From NCBI GenBank assembly GCA_009924735.1, contig RFQZ01000030.1:1-33534 (forward strand): 33,534 nt of DNA, written 5' to 3'. Position 1 is the first letter of the stretch. Each line of letters starts with the position of its first letter. This document shows, one piece after another, positions 25,093 to 33,147 of the stretch. The position numbers were made by a program, and so were the translations under genes. The notes below the pieces were generated by a model. That model saw only the letters and a program-made list of their open reading frames with translations. It ran no database searches and was not told where the DNA came from. Source of the stretch: Flavobacteriia bacterium. Lineage in GTDB: Bacteria > Bacteroidota > Bacteroidia > Flavobacteriales_D > Crocinitomicaceae.

Positions 25093-25947
25093 ATGAAAAG
25101 TAGTGATGATTCTTGGACAGAAATAATCAAACCTAAACGAGGTTGGTTAGACATAAACCTCCAAGAAATTTGGCGATACAGGGATTTAATTATACTGTTT
25201 GTTAGGAGGGATTTTGTTTCTATTTACAAGCAAACAATCCTTGGTCCACTTTGGCTTTTTATACAACCCTTATTTACCACCTTCATTTTTTATTTTGTTT
25301 TTAATCAAATTGCAAAGATTTCCACTGAAGGTGTTGACCCTATCCTATTTTATTTGTCTGGCATAACGCTTTGGAATTATTTTTCGGATTGCTTCAGCAA
25401 AACGTCAAACACGTTTGTTGCAAATGCATCCATCTTTGGGAAAGTTTATTTTCCGAGGCTCACAACGCCTATTTCAATCGTTATTTCGAACTTGATTAAG
25501 CTTGGAATTCAAGTTATTCTATTTGTCATGATTGCATTTTATCAAGTTACATTCAACAATGCTTCAATAAATATAAATAGCTCCATTTTGATGTTGCCAT
25601 TGTTAATTTTACTCATGGCAATTATGGGATTAGGAATGGGAATTCTGTTTTCTGCACTTACCACAAAATACCGCGATTTAAGTTTTTTATTGACTTTTGG
25701 AATACAATTGTTGATGTATGCAACACCAATCATATACCCCTTAAGTTTCACAAGTGGGAAACTTCATCAAGTGCTTTCTTATAATCCTATTACGCCCATT
25801 ATTGAAAACTTTCGCTATTCCTTTTTTGGAATAGGAACTTTTGATTTGGTTGGATTAATTTATTCAACAATTTTTAGCATCAGTGTGCTTTTCATCGGGA
25901 TATTATTTTTTAATAAAGTTGAAAATAAGTTCATGGATACTGTTTAG
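25093..25947 (+). CDS. wzm: ABC-2 type polysaccharide export permease
   Basis: This 284-residue inner-membrane protein is the permease of a Wzm/Wzt-type ABC exporter that moves complete undecaprenol-linked glycans to the periplasm. The amphipathic N-terminal part ends in FVRRDFVSIYKQTILGPLW near 37-55, followed by about six helices. The conserved block YRDLSFLL with QLLMYATPIIYP and NPITPIIENFRYSFFG is present near 190-245. Length is normal. It is the first gene of the locus and is followed 36 bases later by its ATPase. Confidence 0.9.
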   Translation: MKSSDDSWTEIIKPKRGWLDINLQEIWRYRDLIILFVRRDFVSIYKQTILGPLWLFIQPLFTTFIFYFVFNQIAKISTEGVDPILFYLSGITLWNYFSDCFSKTSNTFVANASIFGKVYFPRLTTPISIVISNLIKLGIQVILFVMIAFYQVTFNNASININSSILMLPLLILLMAIMGLGMGILFSALTTKYRDLSFLLTFGIQLLMYATPIIYPLSFTSGKLHQVLSYNPITPIIENFRYSFFGIGTFDLVGLIYSTIFSISVLFIGILFFNKVENKFMDTV

Positions 25948-25983
25948 TGTTATGGTTAGGTAGAAATTAAATTATACAAATAG

Positions 25984-27228
25984 ATGCAAGTCATCAAAGT
26001 AGAAAATCTTTTCAAGCAGTATCAATTAGGACAAGTAAGTACTGGTACTATTTCACACGATTTAAATCGCTGGTTTCATAAAATCCGAGGAAAGGAAGAT
26101 CCGTATGAAATAATTACAGGAGAAAATGCGCGAGAAGAAAAAGGAACTTCAAATTATATATGGGCACTAAAAGACATCAACTTTGATGTGAAGCAAGGAG
26201 AAGTACTAGGAATAATTGGCAGAAACGGTGCCGGAAAAAGCACCTTGTTAAAGATTCTTTCGAAAGTGACTGCACCAACAAAAGGCACCATCAAAATTCG
26301 CGGAAGAATTGCCTCTTTACTTGAGGTTGGCACCGGTTTTCACCCAGAATTAACAGGGCGTGAAAACATTTTTTTAAATGGCGCCATTTTGGGGATGACC
26401 AAATCAGAAATTCGCTCTAAATTTGATGAAATTGTGGCGTTTTCAGGTGTTGAAAAATACATTGACACGCCCGTTAAACGCTACTCTTCTGGGATGTATG
26501 TTCGTTTAGCCTTTGCTGTAGCTGCGCATTTGGAACCAGAAATTTTAATTGTGGACGAAGTGCTCGCAGTAGGTGATGCTGAATTTCAAAAAAAATGTCT
26601 TGGAAAAATGAAAGATGTCAGTAACCAAGGTAGAACCGTGATATTTGTCAGTCATAATTTAGTTGCTGTGAAATCATTGTGCCAGCGGGGCATTTTGATG
26701 GAACGCGGGGGCATTGCCTTTATGGGTTCAGCAGATGAAACGGTCGAACATTATATGAAAGTTAATGCAGCCCAATTAAATCCAAGTATTTCTTTTGAAT
26801 ATCCAGTTGATGCTTTAGGGAATGAATTGATTAAGCTAAAAACGGTATCCGTTGAACCAACAAATCCATTTATCACAGATGAAATTTCAATCCATTTTTC
26901 TTTTTGGAATTTTTCGGAAGATCCATCAATTTTTCTTGCATTCGATTTAATCGATTTACACGAAGAAGTTGTTTTTGGTTCGGGCTTTAAGATTGATAAA
27001 GGCATAGATAATTTATGCCACGCAACATGCACTATTCCAGGAGATTTAATGAATGACGGTGTATATTCAATCGAGCTTTATTTCAACACCTCGGACATGA
27101 GACTTTTGTTGAGTCTTCCCAGCACCGTTTCATTTGAAATTGCAGACAAAGAGCGTAGTTATGCTTATTTTGGAAAAATTAATGGAGCAGTTCGACCGAA
27201 ATTACATTGGAACATAAAACCACAATAA
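25984..27228 (+). CDS. wzt: Polysaccharide ABC exporter ATPase with Wzt C-terminal domain
   Basis: The 414-residue protein couples ATP hydrolysis to glycan export by Wzm. Walker A GRNGAGKST is at 79-87, the signature YSSGM at 167-171, Walker B ILIVDE at 187-192 and the switch His at 224. Residues 15-58 form the insertion usual for this family before the strand leading into the P-loop. From about 275 to the end a beta-rich C-terminal domain follows (DEISIHFSFWNF, then GDLMNDGVYSIELYF), the Wzt carbohydrate-binding domain that recognises the chain terminus of a particular polymer. The domain implies that the exported glycan carries a specific end cap; no capping methyltransferase or kinase is visible in the window. 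Confidence 0.9.
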   Translation: MQVIKVENLFKQYQLGQVSTGTISHDLNRWFHKIRGKEDPYEIITGENAREEKGTSNYIWALKDINFDVKQGEVLGIIGRNGAGKSTLLKILSKVTAPTKGTIKIRGRIASLLEVGTGFHPELTGRENIFLNGAILGMTKSEIRSKFDEIVAFSGVEKYIDTPVKRYSSGMYVRLAFAVAAHLEPEILIVDEVLAVGDAEFQKKCLGKMKDVSNQGRTVIFVSHNLVAVKSLCQRGILMERGGIAFMGSADETVEHYMKVNAAQLNPSISFEYPVDALGNELIKLKTVSVEPTNPFITDEISIHFSFWNFSEDPSIFLAFDLIDLHEEVVFGSGFKIDKGIDNLCHATCTIPGDLMNDGVYSIELYFNTSDMRLLLSLPSTVSFEIADKERSYAYFGKINGAVRPKLHWNIKPQ

Positions 27229-27235
27229 TAGTAGG

Positions 27236-27973
27236 ATGGATATTAATCAATTTGAAAGTTACATTGATACCAAACGTTTTGGCATTAAGACTGCAAAAAT
27301 AAATAACATAGAAATATTAACATTAGAGACCTTAAATCTTTTAAAAAAAAATGATTTCAAATTTATTATTTCGAGGGTTCCAAGTCAAAACATTGAATTA
27401 ATAAATTTTTTAGAAGATCATGGCTTTCGCATAAAAGACATTCAACTTACGTACAAATTCGATTTGGCTAATCAAGAAATCACGACGAATTATCTAAATC
27501 AAGAAATTAAGGTTAGAGAAGGAAATTCAAGAGACATTGAGCAATTGACAAACATCGCAATTGACTGTTTTTGGGATTACGGCCATTATTTTGCGGATTC
27601 AAAGCTAAACAAATTGGATTGCATGGAAGTCTATAAAGATTGGACTATTAATGCCTTGCTGAACAAAAATGTTAATGATAAATTTTTTGTTGCTGAATTT
27701 GAAAACAGATTATTGGGCTACTTGTTCTTAAATTTGAAGCGTTTTGAAAATAAACAGTACTCCTTCGGTGGTCTTGGCGCTGTCAGTTCTGAAAGCAGGG
27801 GAAAAAATGTTTTTTCATCACTGGTAATAAAAAGTTTAGAATGGGCAAAAACAGAAGGGCATTTATGGCAGGAACATAATGTATTAATCAATAATTATCC
27901 TGTCAATAAAGTGTTTTCAAAATTAGGGTTCTCAAATTATAAATCAGAAACAACATTGCACGTATGGCTTTAA
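27236..27973 (+). CDS. WecD-like GNAT acetyltransferase, probably acting on TDP-fucosamine
   Basis: The 245-residue protein has an N-terminal domain (1-80) and a GNAT domain (about 90-245), the same two-part layout as E. coli WecD, which acetylates TDP-4-amino-4,6-dideoxygalactose. In the N-terminal part DTKRFGIKTAKI and NFLEDHGFRI line up with the WecD pattern; the GNAT part has FFVAEFENRLLGYLFL, the SSESRGKNVFSSLV acetyl-CoA loop (less canonical than QxxGxG) and VNKVFSKLGF. Overall identity to WecD looks low. The assignment rests mainly on architecture and on the wecE-like gene that overlaps it by ten bases, the same order as in the enterobacterial common antigen cluster. The acyl group might not be acetyl. 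Confidence 0.7.
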   Translation: MDINQFESYIDTKRFGIKTAKINNIEILTLETLNLLKKNDFKFIISRVPSQNIELINFLEDHGFRIKDIQLTYKFDLANQEITTNYLNQEIKVREGNSRDIEQLTNIAIDCFWDYGHYFADSKLNKLDCMEVYKDWTINALLNKNVNDKFFVAEFENRLLGYLFLNLKRFENKQYSFGGLGAVSSESRGKNVFSSLVIKSLEWAKTEGHLWQEHNVLINNYPVNKVFSKLGFSNYKSETTLHVWL

Positions 27974-29106
27974 ATAAAATAACTTTTAATAAGCCTTATT
28001 TGTCTGGAAATGAAACGAAGTACATTGAAGAATCCGTGCGTTCGATGAAAATTTCTGGTGATGGAATGTTTACAAAAAAGTGTCATGCTTTTTTTGAAGT
28101 AAAATACGGTTTTCATAAATGTCTGCTAACAACTTCCTGCACGGATGCCTTGGAAATGGCAGCAATACTTATAGATATTCAAGCGGGTGATGAAGTAATC
28201 ATGCCGTCTTATACGTTTGTTTCTACGGCGAATGCTTTCGTACTTCGAGGAGCAAAAATTGTTTTTGTTGATTCTTTGCCTGATCATCCAAATATGGATG
28301 TTTCCAAAATAGAAGCTTTAATCACTCCTAAGACAAAGGCAATTGTTCCTGTACACTATGGCGGAGTTGCATGCGATATGGACGAAATAATGTCTTTGGC
28401 GAAGACATACAATATTTTTGTCATTGAGGATGCGGCCCAAGCAATTGATTCATTTTACAAAGGGAAACCATTAGGCGGAATTGGACAGTTAGCTGCATTC
28501 TCTTTTCATGAAACAAAAAACATCATCTCTGGTGAAGGGGGAATGTTGGTCATTAATGATGTTCAATTCGCCGAAAGAGCCGAAATTATCCGTGAAAAAG
28601 GCACCAATAGAAGCCAATTTTATCGTGGTGAAGTGGATAAATACGGTTGGATGGATATTGGATCCTCTTTTTTACCTTCGGATATTATTGCGGCATTTTT
28701 GTTTGCTCAACTTGAGAATCTGGATAGAATTCAAGAAAAAAGAAAACAAATTTGGAATTTGTTTTACTTAAAATTAGTTGACACAAAGAATAGAGGGCAT
28801 TTCAAATTTCTAGAAATTAATGAAACCCAAACTAATAATGGGCATTTGTTTGCATTAATCATGAATAGCATAGATGATCGAACAGCATTGATTGATTTTA
28901 TGAGAAAGGAAGACGTTATGCCTGTTTTTCACTATTTGAGTTTACATAAAAGCCCTTATTATCAAGATAAATATGAAGGAGGAGAACTTGAAAATTGTGA
29001 TAAGTTTGCAGACACTTTATTGAGATTGCCGTTTTACCATGACTTGAGCATTGAAGATATTGAAAAAATAACATCATTAATAATTCAATTTTTTGATGAA
29101 AAATAA
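27964..29106 (+). CDS. wecE: TDP-4-keto-6-deoxyglucose 4-aminotransferase (WecE/RffA)
   Basis: The 380-residue PLP enzyme of the DegT/DnrJ/EryC1 family makes TDP-4-amino-4,6-dideoxygalactose (TDP-fucosamine) from TDP-4-keto-6-deoxyglucose and glutamate. Similarity to E. coli WecE is high and runs through the whole protein: GDEVIMPSYTFVSTANAFV at 75-93, VPVHYGGVACDMD at 128-140, EDAAQ at 155-159 with the pyridine-binding Asp156, SFHETKN with the Schiff-base Lys185, and REKGTNRSQFYRGEVDKYGW with DIGSS after it. The start ATG overlaps the acetyltransferase gene by ten bases. Supplying the substrate needs RmlA and RmlB, which are not in this window. Confidence 0.9.
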   Translation: MALNKITFNKPYLSGNETKYIEESVRSMKISGDGMFTKKCHAFFEVKYGFHKCLLTTSCTDALEMAAILIDIQAGDEVIMPSYTFVSTANAFVLRGAKIVFVDSLPDHPNMDVSKIEALITPKTKAIVPVHYGGVACDMDEIMSLAKTYNIFVIEDAAQAIDSFYKGKPLGGIGQLAAFSFHETKNIISGEGGMLVINDVQFAERAEIIREKGTNRSQFYRGEVDKYGWMDIGSSFLPSDIIAAFLFAQLENLDRIQEKRKQIWNLFYLKLVDTKNRGHFKFLEINETQTNNGHLFALIMNSIDDRTALIDFMRKEDVMPVFHYLSLHKSPYYQDKYEGGELENCDKFADTLLRLPFYHDLSIEDIEKITSLIIQFFDEK

Positions 29107-30241
29107 TCCTAAAATTTTATTCATCGTTTCTGATTTTTATCAATCAGGAGCGAATAGATATGCATATGAGATTGATAAATCCCTTGATAAAAGTAAGATT
29201 GATTTATCAATTTTATCATGGCATAAATTAAATAATAGTGAAATTTGGAATGATTATTATTTTTCTAAACACCAAGCACTAGGAACACCTATTTTTTTTG
29301 AAAATGAAATAAACCAATTGACAATTCCGACCTTCAAGGAAAGATTTGAGAAAAAAATCTTGAATAAACCTTTTCCCAATGAACGCCAGATGTTCCACGA
29401 CTTCTTAGAAAGTTTTGCTAAAATAATTGTAATAGGAGAGTATCTGTATCCATATGTTGCACGGTTCATGAATGAAAAAGAACTGGACAAGACATATATT
29501 TCTATACACAACTCCATTTTTCAGCATAAGGAAAACTATGATCGGTATGATAAAAAACAATTTTATCAGTTTATTTCTAGTTTTAAAGATGGAATGTATC
29601 AAATTGAATTCCAATCATTTGAAAATTATAGGCATGTTTTTTTTCCTTTGTCCATACATATAGAAAACAGTGTTTTTAAAACTGATTATGAATTGAAGGA
29701 ATCTGTTAAAATCGGAATGTTCACAAGGCTATCGCATACTAAACCATTGGATCCTTTCTTATATGCGTTTCAGTTAATCCTCGATAAATATCCAACTGCT
29801 GAATTTCATATTTACGGAAGTGGTGATCCTGAAAAAGAGGGAGTAATGAGAATTGTAAAGCAATTAGATTTGGAAAGTAAGGTTATTTTTAGGGGACATC
29901 AAGAAGATTTAATAGCAACAGCTTTGGCAGATAATCTAAATTTAATTTGGCTGCATGGTTATTACGGGATTCCGGGAGGTTTTTCTGGATTTGATATTTG
30001 TACAACCAAGATTCCTCAGATTTTTTGGGATTTTAGTGTTTCAAGTGATAAATTCAGCGACCCTAGATTCCCCATGTACCACCAATTATCTAAGTTTGTG
30101 GCTAAATCACTGGAGATTATTGAAGATCCATCCAAAGCAAAAGATTTAGCAGAAGTACAATACAAATATATTGATGAAGAAAAGAATGTTCAAAAATTTA
30201 TTCATATCCTAGAATCTCTTTTTGAAGAAAAAAATAATTAA
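29096..30241 (+). CDS. GT-B glycosyltransferase, GT4-like with an altered donor motif
   Basis: The 381-residue protein opens with KILFIVSDFYQSGANRYAYEI, a GT4-like N-terminal loop, and has a clear second Rossmann domain: KIGMFTRLSHTKPLDPFLYA, then FHIYGSGDPEK and KVIFRGHQEDL. Where GT4 enzymes usually carry the E-x7-E donor motif, this one reads LHGYYGIPGGFSGFDICTT, with no such glutamate pair, so it is an unusual member. The start is taken at the ATG at 29096 rather than the TTG one codon before. It overlaps wecE by 11 bases and is in turn overlapped by the dioxygenase gene. It probably adds one sugar of the repeat unit, which one is unknown. Confidence 0.75.
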   Translation: MKNNPKILFIVSDFYQSGANRYAYEIDKSLDKSKIDLSILSWHKLNNSEIWNDYYFSKHQALGTPIFFENEINQLTIPTFKERFEKKILNKPFPNERQMFHDFLESFAKIIVIGEYLYPYVARFMNEKELDKTYISIHNSIFQHKENYDRYDKKQFYQFISSFKDGMYQIEFQSFENYRHVFFPLSIHIENSVFKTDYELKESVKIGMFTRLSHTKPLDPFLYAFQLILDKYPTAEFHIYGSGDPEKEGVMRIVKQLDLESKVIFRGHQEDLIATALADNLNLIWLHGYYGIPGGFSGFDICTTKIPQIFWDFSVSSDKFSDPRFPMYHQLSKFVAKSLEIIEDPSKAKDLAEVQYKYIDEEKNVQKFIHILESLFEEKNN

Positions 30242-31070
30242 AGAAACTGCATTGATTATAAAATATAAATTAGGCGAAAAAGAAATTGAACTCGAATTAG
30301 AAGGGTCAACATTTACGGGAGCTGAAGAGGTCTTATTATTGAAAGATGAAAATTTAATTGAGAATACATCGTGGAAAAATATTGGTTTTGACATTGTTGA
30401 TTTTTTAAGTGATTCAGATTTTCAACTTATAAAGTTGGGATTAAAAAAGATAATTGCTGGTTTTGTTAGTGAAGCTGGTGGTCAAATTGATGATAATTTT
30501 GAACTAGAACATTATCATTTGTATGTAAATAATGAAATTCACTTAAAAGTGGCAAAAATGATTCAGTGGGGATGGCATGTTAATGAATTTCCTATTGACT
30601 TTAATTTGATAAATAATCGAATTTCAGAAGTGGTTGGAATTAAAGTTTCAACGAAAGCAAAGCATATTGAATTGAATAATTTTTTCTTACGAATTGTTCG
30701 TCCACAAAATTTTCAAGATAACAACCCGCCACACAGAGATGTTTGGATTGATCGATTGAGAGATGCAGTGAATATTTATGCGCCAATGTGTGGTAGTGAT
30801 ATAAATAGTTCATTAGGTTTAATTCCAGGAAGCCATTTGTTAAATGAGTCTGAAATTGAAAGAACCGCTGATGGGGCGATTTTGAATGGAACATCATATA
30901 CTGTTCCTTGCGTTATTTCAGTAAAAGGTGAACAACCAAATCTGGTAAGACCTGATCCAAAAGAAAATCAAGTGATGCTTTTCTCCCCATACATAGTTCA
31001 TGGTGGAGGATATAATTTTAATAAAAATACAACGAGAATGTCACTTGAAGTGAGATTTTGGAAAATTTAA
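30222..31070 (+). CDS. Phytanoyl-CoA dioxygenase (PhyH)-like protein in the glycan locus
   Basis: The 282-residue protein fits the Fe(II)/2-oxoglutarate PhyH family. The facial-triad pattern is His171-Arg-Asp173 (PPHRDVW) and His260 (YIVHGGG), with Arg272 about 12 residues later as the likely 2-oxoglutarate anchor, and the family's LGLIPGSH stands at 198-205. Such enzymes hydroxylate, and sometimes halogenate or epimerise, small substrates; the target here is unknown but is likely a sugar or a substituent of the glycan. No ATG lies in the first hundred residues, so the start is probably a TTG at 30222 (overlapping the glycosyltransferase by 20 bases) or at 30252. The first 50 residues match nothing I know. 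Confidence 0.7.
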   Translation: MKKKIIKETALIIKYKLGEKEIELELEGSTFTGAEEVLLLKDENLIENTSWKNIGFDIVDFLSDSDFQLIKLGLKKIIAGFVSEAGGQIDDNFELEHYHLYVNNEIHLKVAKMIQWGWHVNEFPIDFNLINNRISEVVGIKVSTKAKHIELNNFFLRIVRPQNFQDNNPPHRDVWIDRLRDAVNIYAPMCGSDINSSLGLIPGSHLLNESEIERTADGAILNGTSYTVPCVISVKGEQPNLVRPDPKENQVMLFSPYIVHGGGYNFNKNTTRMSLEVRFWKI

Positions 31071-31080
31071 AAATTAAAAA

Positions 31081-32010
31081 ATGAAAGTTCTAATTACAGG
31101 AGGAGCAGGTTTTATTGGGAGTCATTTGACCGCATATTTAACATTTAAAGGTGTTGAGGTTGTTGTGCTCGACAATCTATTAAGGGGAAATAAAATTGAA
31201 GATTCAATTTTAGATAAAATAACTTTGATTCAAGGAGATGTTAGAGATCAAGACTTAGTAATCAAATTAGCTGAAAATTGCGAATATATTTACCATCTTG
31301 CAGCTATTTTGGGAGTTGATGTTGTTGCTGATAATCCAGTAGAAACAATGGAAACTGAGGTTGAAGGAACAAAAAATGTTGTTTACGCAGCATTAAAACA
31401 GGGTGTCAAAAAGGTAATTTATGCATCCACAAGTGGTGTTTATGGCCATTCTGCCATAGAGAAAAGTGTAGACGAAGATATAATGATTGATCCTCGAACG
31501 AGCTATGCAATGGCAAAAAGATACAATGAAATTTACCTAAAGGCTATGTATGAGGAAAGAGGTTTAGAGTCCATTTCTTTGCGTTTTTTCAATGTATATG
31601 GACCAAGACAAGATGATCGAATGGTTATTCCTAGATTTTTTGAACAAGCTTTGAAAAATGAACCCATTACAGTTTTCGGCAGTGGTAAACAGACACGCGA
31701 TTTCACAAGTGTAGAAGAAACAATTATTTCTTTGGTAAAATTGACAGAGATCTCGAAGGGTGCCGAAATTTTTAATATAGCGAATGAAACGGAAATGAAT
31801 ATTTTGGAATTGGCCATTCATATTAAAGAATTAACACAATCCTCTTCTGAAATAAAATTGATCGAATCTCCAGCAAATCGATATGATTATGAAGTTGAAA
31901 GAAGGGTTGGAAGTTCAGAGAAATTGTATAAAGCTACAGGTTTCAAACCCAATACGGACATTAGAATTGGATTGAAAAATTTACACGAAACACTGTATCA
32001 AATAAATTAA
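31081..32010 (+). CDS. NAD-dependent nucleotide-sugar epimerase/dehydratase
   Basis: The 309-residue extended SDR acts on nucleotide sugars. The NAD-binding TGGAGFIG is at 6-13, STSGVYG at 116-122, the catalytic YAMAK at Tyr142 to Lys146, and RFFNVYGPRQ near 168-177 marks the extended family. FGSGKQTRDFTSVEE near 199-213 contains the RDF/V block of the substrate-binding region. The closest groups are UDP-glucose 4-epimerases and UDP-glucuronate decarboxylases; the sequence alone does not settle the reaction. It starts ten bases after the dioxygenase and ends six bases before the next glycosyltransferase, so it is in the same transcript. Confidence 0.85.
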   Translation: MKVLITGGAGFIGSHLTAYLTFKGVEVVVLDNLLRGNKIEDSILDKITLIQGDVRDQDLVIKLAENCEYIYHLAAILGVDVVADNPVETMETEVEGTKNVVYAALKQGVKKVIYASTSGVYGHSAIEKSVDEDIMIDPRTSYAMAKRYNEIYLKAMYEERGLESISLRFFNVYGPRQDDRMVIPRFFEQALKNEPITVFGSGKQTRDFTSVEETIISLVKLTEISKGAEIFNIANETEMNILELAIHIKELTQSSSEIKLIESPANRYDYEVERRVGSSEKLYKATGFKPNTDIRIGLKNLHETLYQIN

Positions 32011-32016
32011 TCTAGC

Positions 32017-33147
32017 ATGTCTAGGAAACAAAAAATACTCATTCTTCTTCCTGTTTTTGATATAGGTGGAGCCGAAAAACAAGGTTACTACATTGCTAAA
32101 TCCCTTCAAGAATCTGGATGGTATGACGTTGAAGTTTGGGCACTAGACTATGGATCTGGAAATTTGTGTGCGTTGCTCGAACATTCAAATCTGAGATTTT
32201 CAAATTTGAAGATTCCTTTTGGCTGTTTTTACAGTCGAAAGAAAAGACTACACGTCTATTTACAATTTATCAAGAGGTTAAGAAAAGCAAAAATTAACGC
32301 TGTGATTCCGTTTACTTACCATTGCAATGTGTTGGCTTCCTCGACCTATAAGTTCGCTGGTGTGAAGAAATGTTTGTGGTTTCAAATAGCTATGGAGTTT
32401 CATATTCCAATGAGTACGTTTGAAAAGTTGGCGTTAAAGTTTAATCCGATATACGCTTCCAATTCAAAAGCAGCTGGTAAATTTATTGCAGAAAGACATG
32501 GTCATGATGCAAATGATGTTTCGTTTATTCCCAATCCATTTGAGAAAATTGCACTGAAATTTGATAGAGTTACTTGGAGATCAAGGCTTGGAATTGAGGA
32601 GGATGAAATTATGTTGTTTATTGCTGCCAATTTTTTCCCTGAAAAAGACCATGAAACCTTGATTCATGGATTTCACTTAGCCGTTCAACAAAATGCAAAG
32701 ATAAAACTCGTCCTTGCGGGAAGTCAAAGCAATAAAGACAGGGTGAATCTTATTAAAGCGATGTGTCATGATTTAGGATTAATGAAAAGTCAGGTTAACT
32801 TTATTGGATCATCTGACGATGTACCAGGTTTAATAAATGCCTCGGATGTTTGCCTGTTAACAAGTGTAAGTGAAGGAAGTCCAAATGCTCTAATTGAATA
32901 CATGGGTTACGGAAAGCTAATTGTTGCATCGGCTATACCTTCAATTGTTGAATTATTAAATTCAGAATATCCGTATTTATTTGAAGCTCAAAATTCCAAA
33001 GATTTATCAGCGAAAATAATTGATGCCATTTCTATTCTTGGAACTGAGTATGGTCAAAACCTAGTTAAAGCAAATCAAAATACAGTTTTAACCAAATATA
33101 CCATTCATGCGAATTTCAATGCTTTTCATACACTTTTATCAATATGA
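32017..33147 (+). CDS. GT4-family glycosyltransferase
   Basis: The 376-residue GT-B enzyme has the GT4 opening LPVFDIGGAEKQG at 11-23 and, in the donor domain, AANFFPEKDHETLI, LVLAGSQ, FIGSSDDVPGLINASDV and the canonical E-x7-E motif EGSPNALIE with Glu286 and Glu294. It is a retaining transferase working on the cytoplasmic face of the inner membrane, adding one sugar of the repeat unit. Donor and acceptor are unknown. Its TGA overlaps the ATG of the next gene as ATGA. Confidence 0.9.
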   Translation: MSRKQKILILLPVFDIGGAEKQGYYIAKSLQESGWYDVEVWALDYGSGNLCALLEHSNLRFSNLKIPFGCFYSRKKRLHVYLQFIKRLRKAKINAVIPFTYHCNVLASSTYKFAGVKKCLWFQIAMEFHIPMSTFEKLALKFNPIYASNSKAAGKFIAERHGHDANDVSFIPNPFEKIALKFDRVTWRSRLGIEEDEIMLFIAANFFPEKDHETLIHGFHLAVQQNAKIKLVLAGSQSNKDRVNLIKAMCHDLGLMKSQVNFIGSSDDVPGLINASDVCLLTSVSEGSPNALIEYMGYGKLIVASAIPSIVELLNSEYPYLFEAQNSKDLSAKIIDAISILGTEYGQNLVKANQNTVLTKYTIHANFNAFHTLLSI

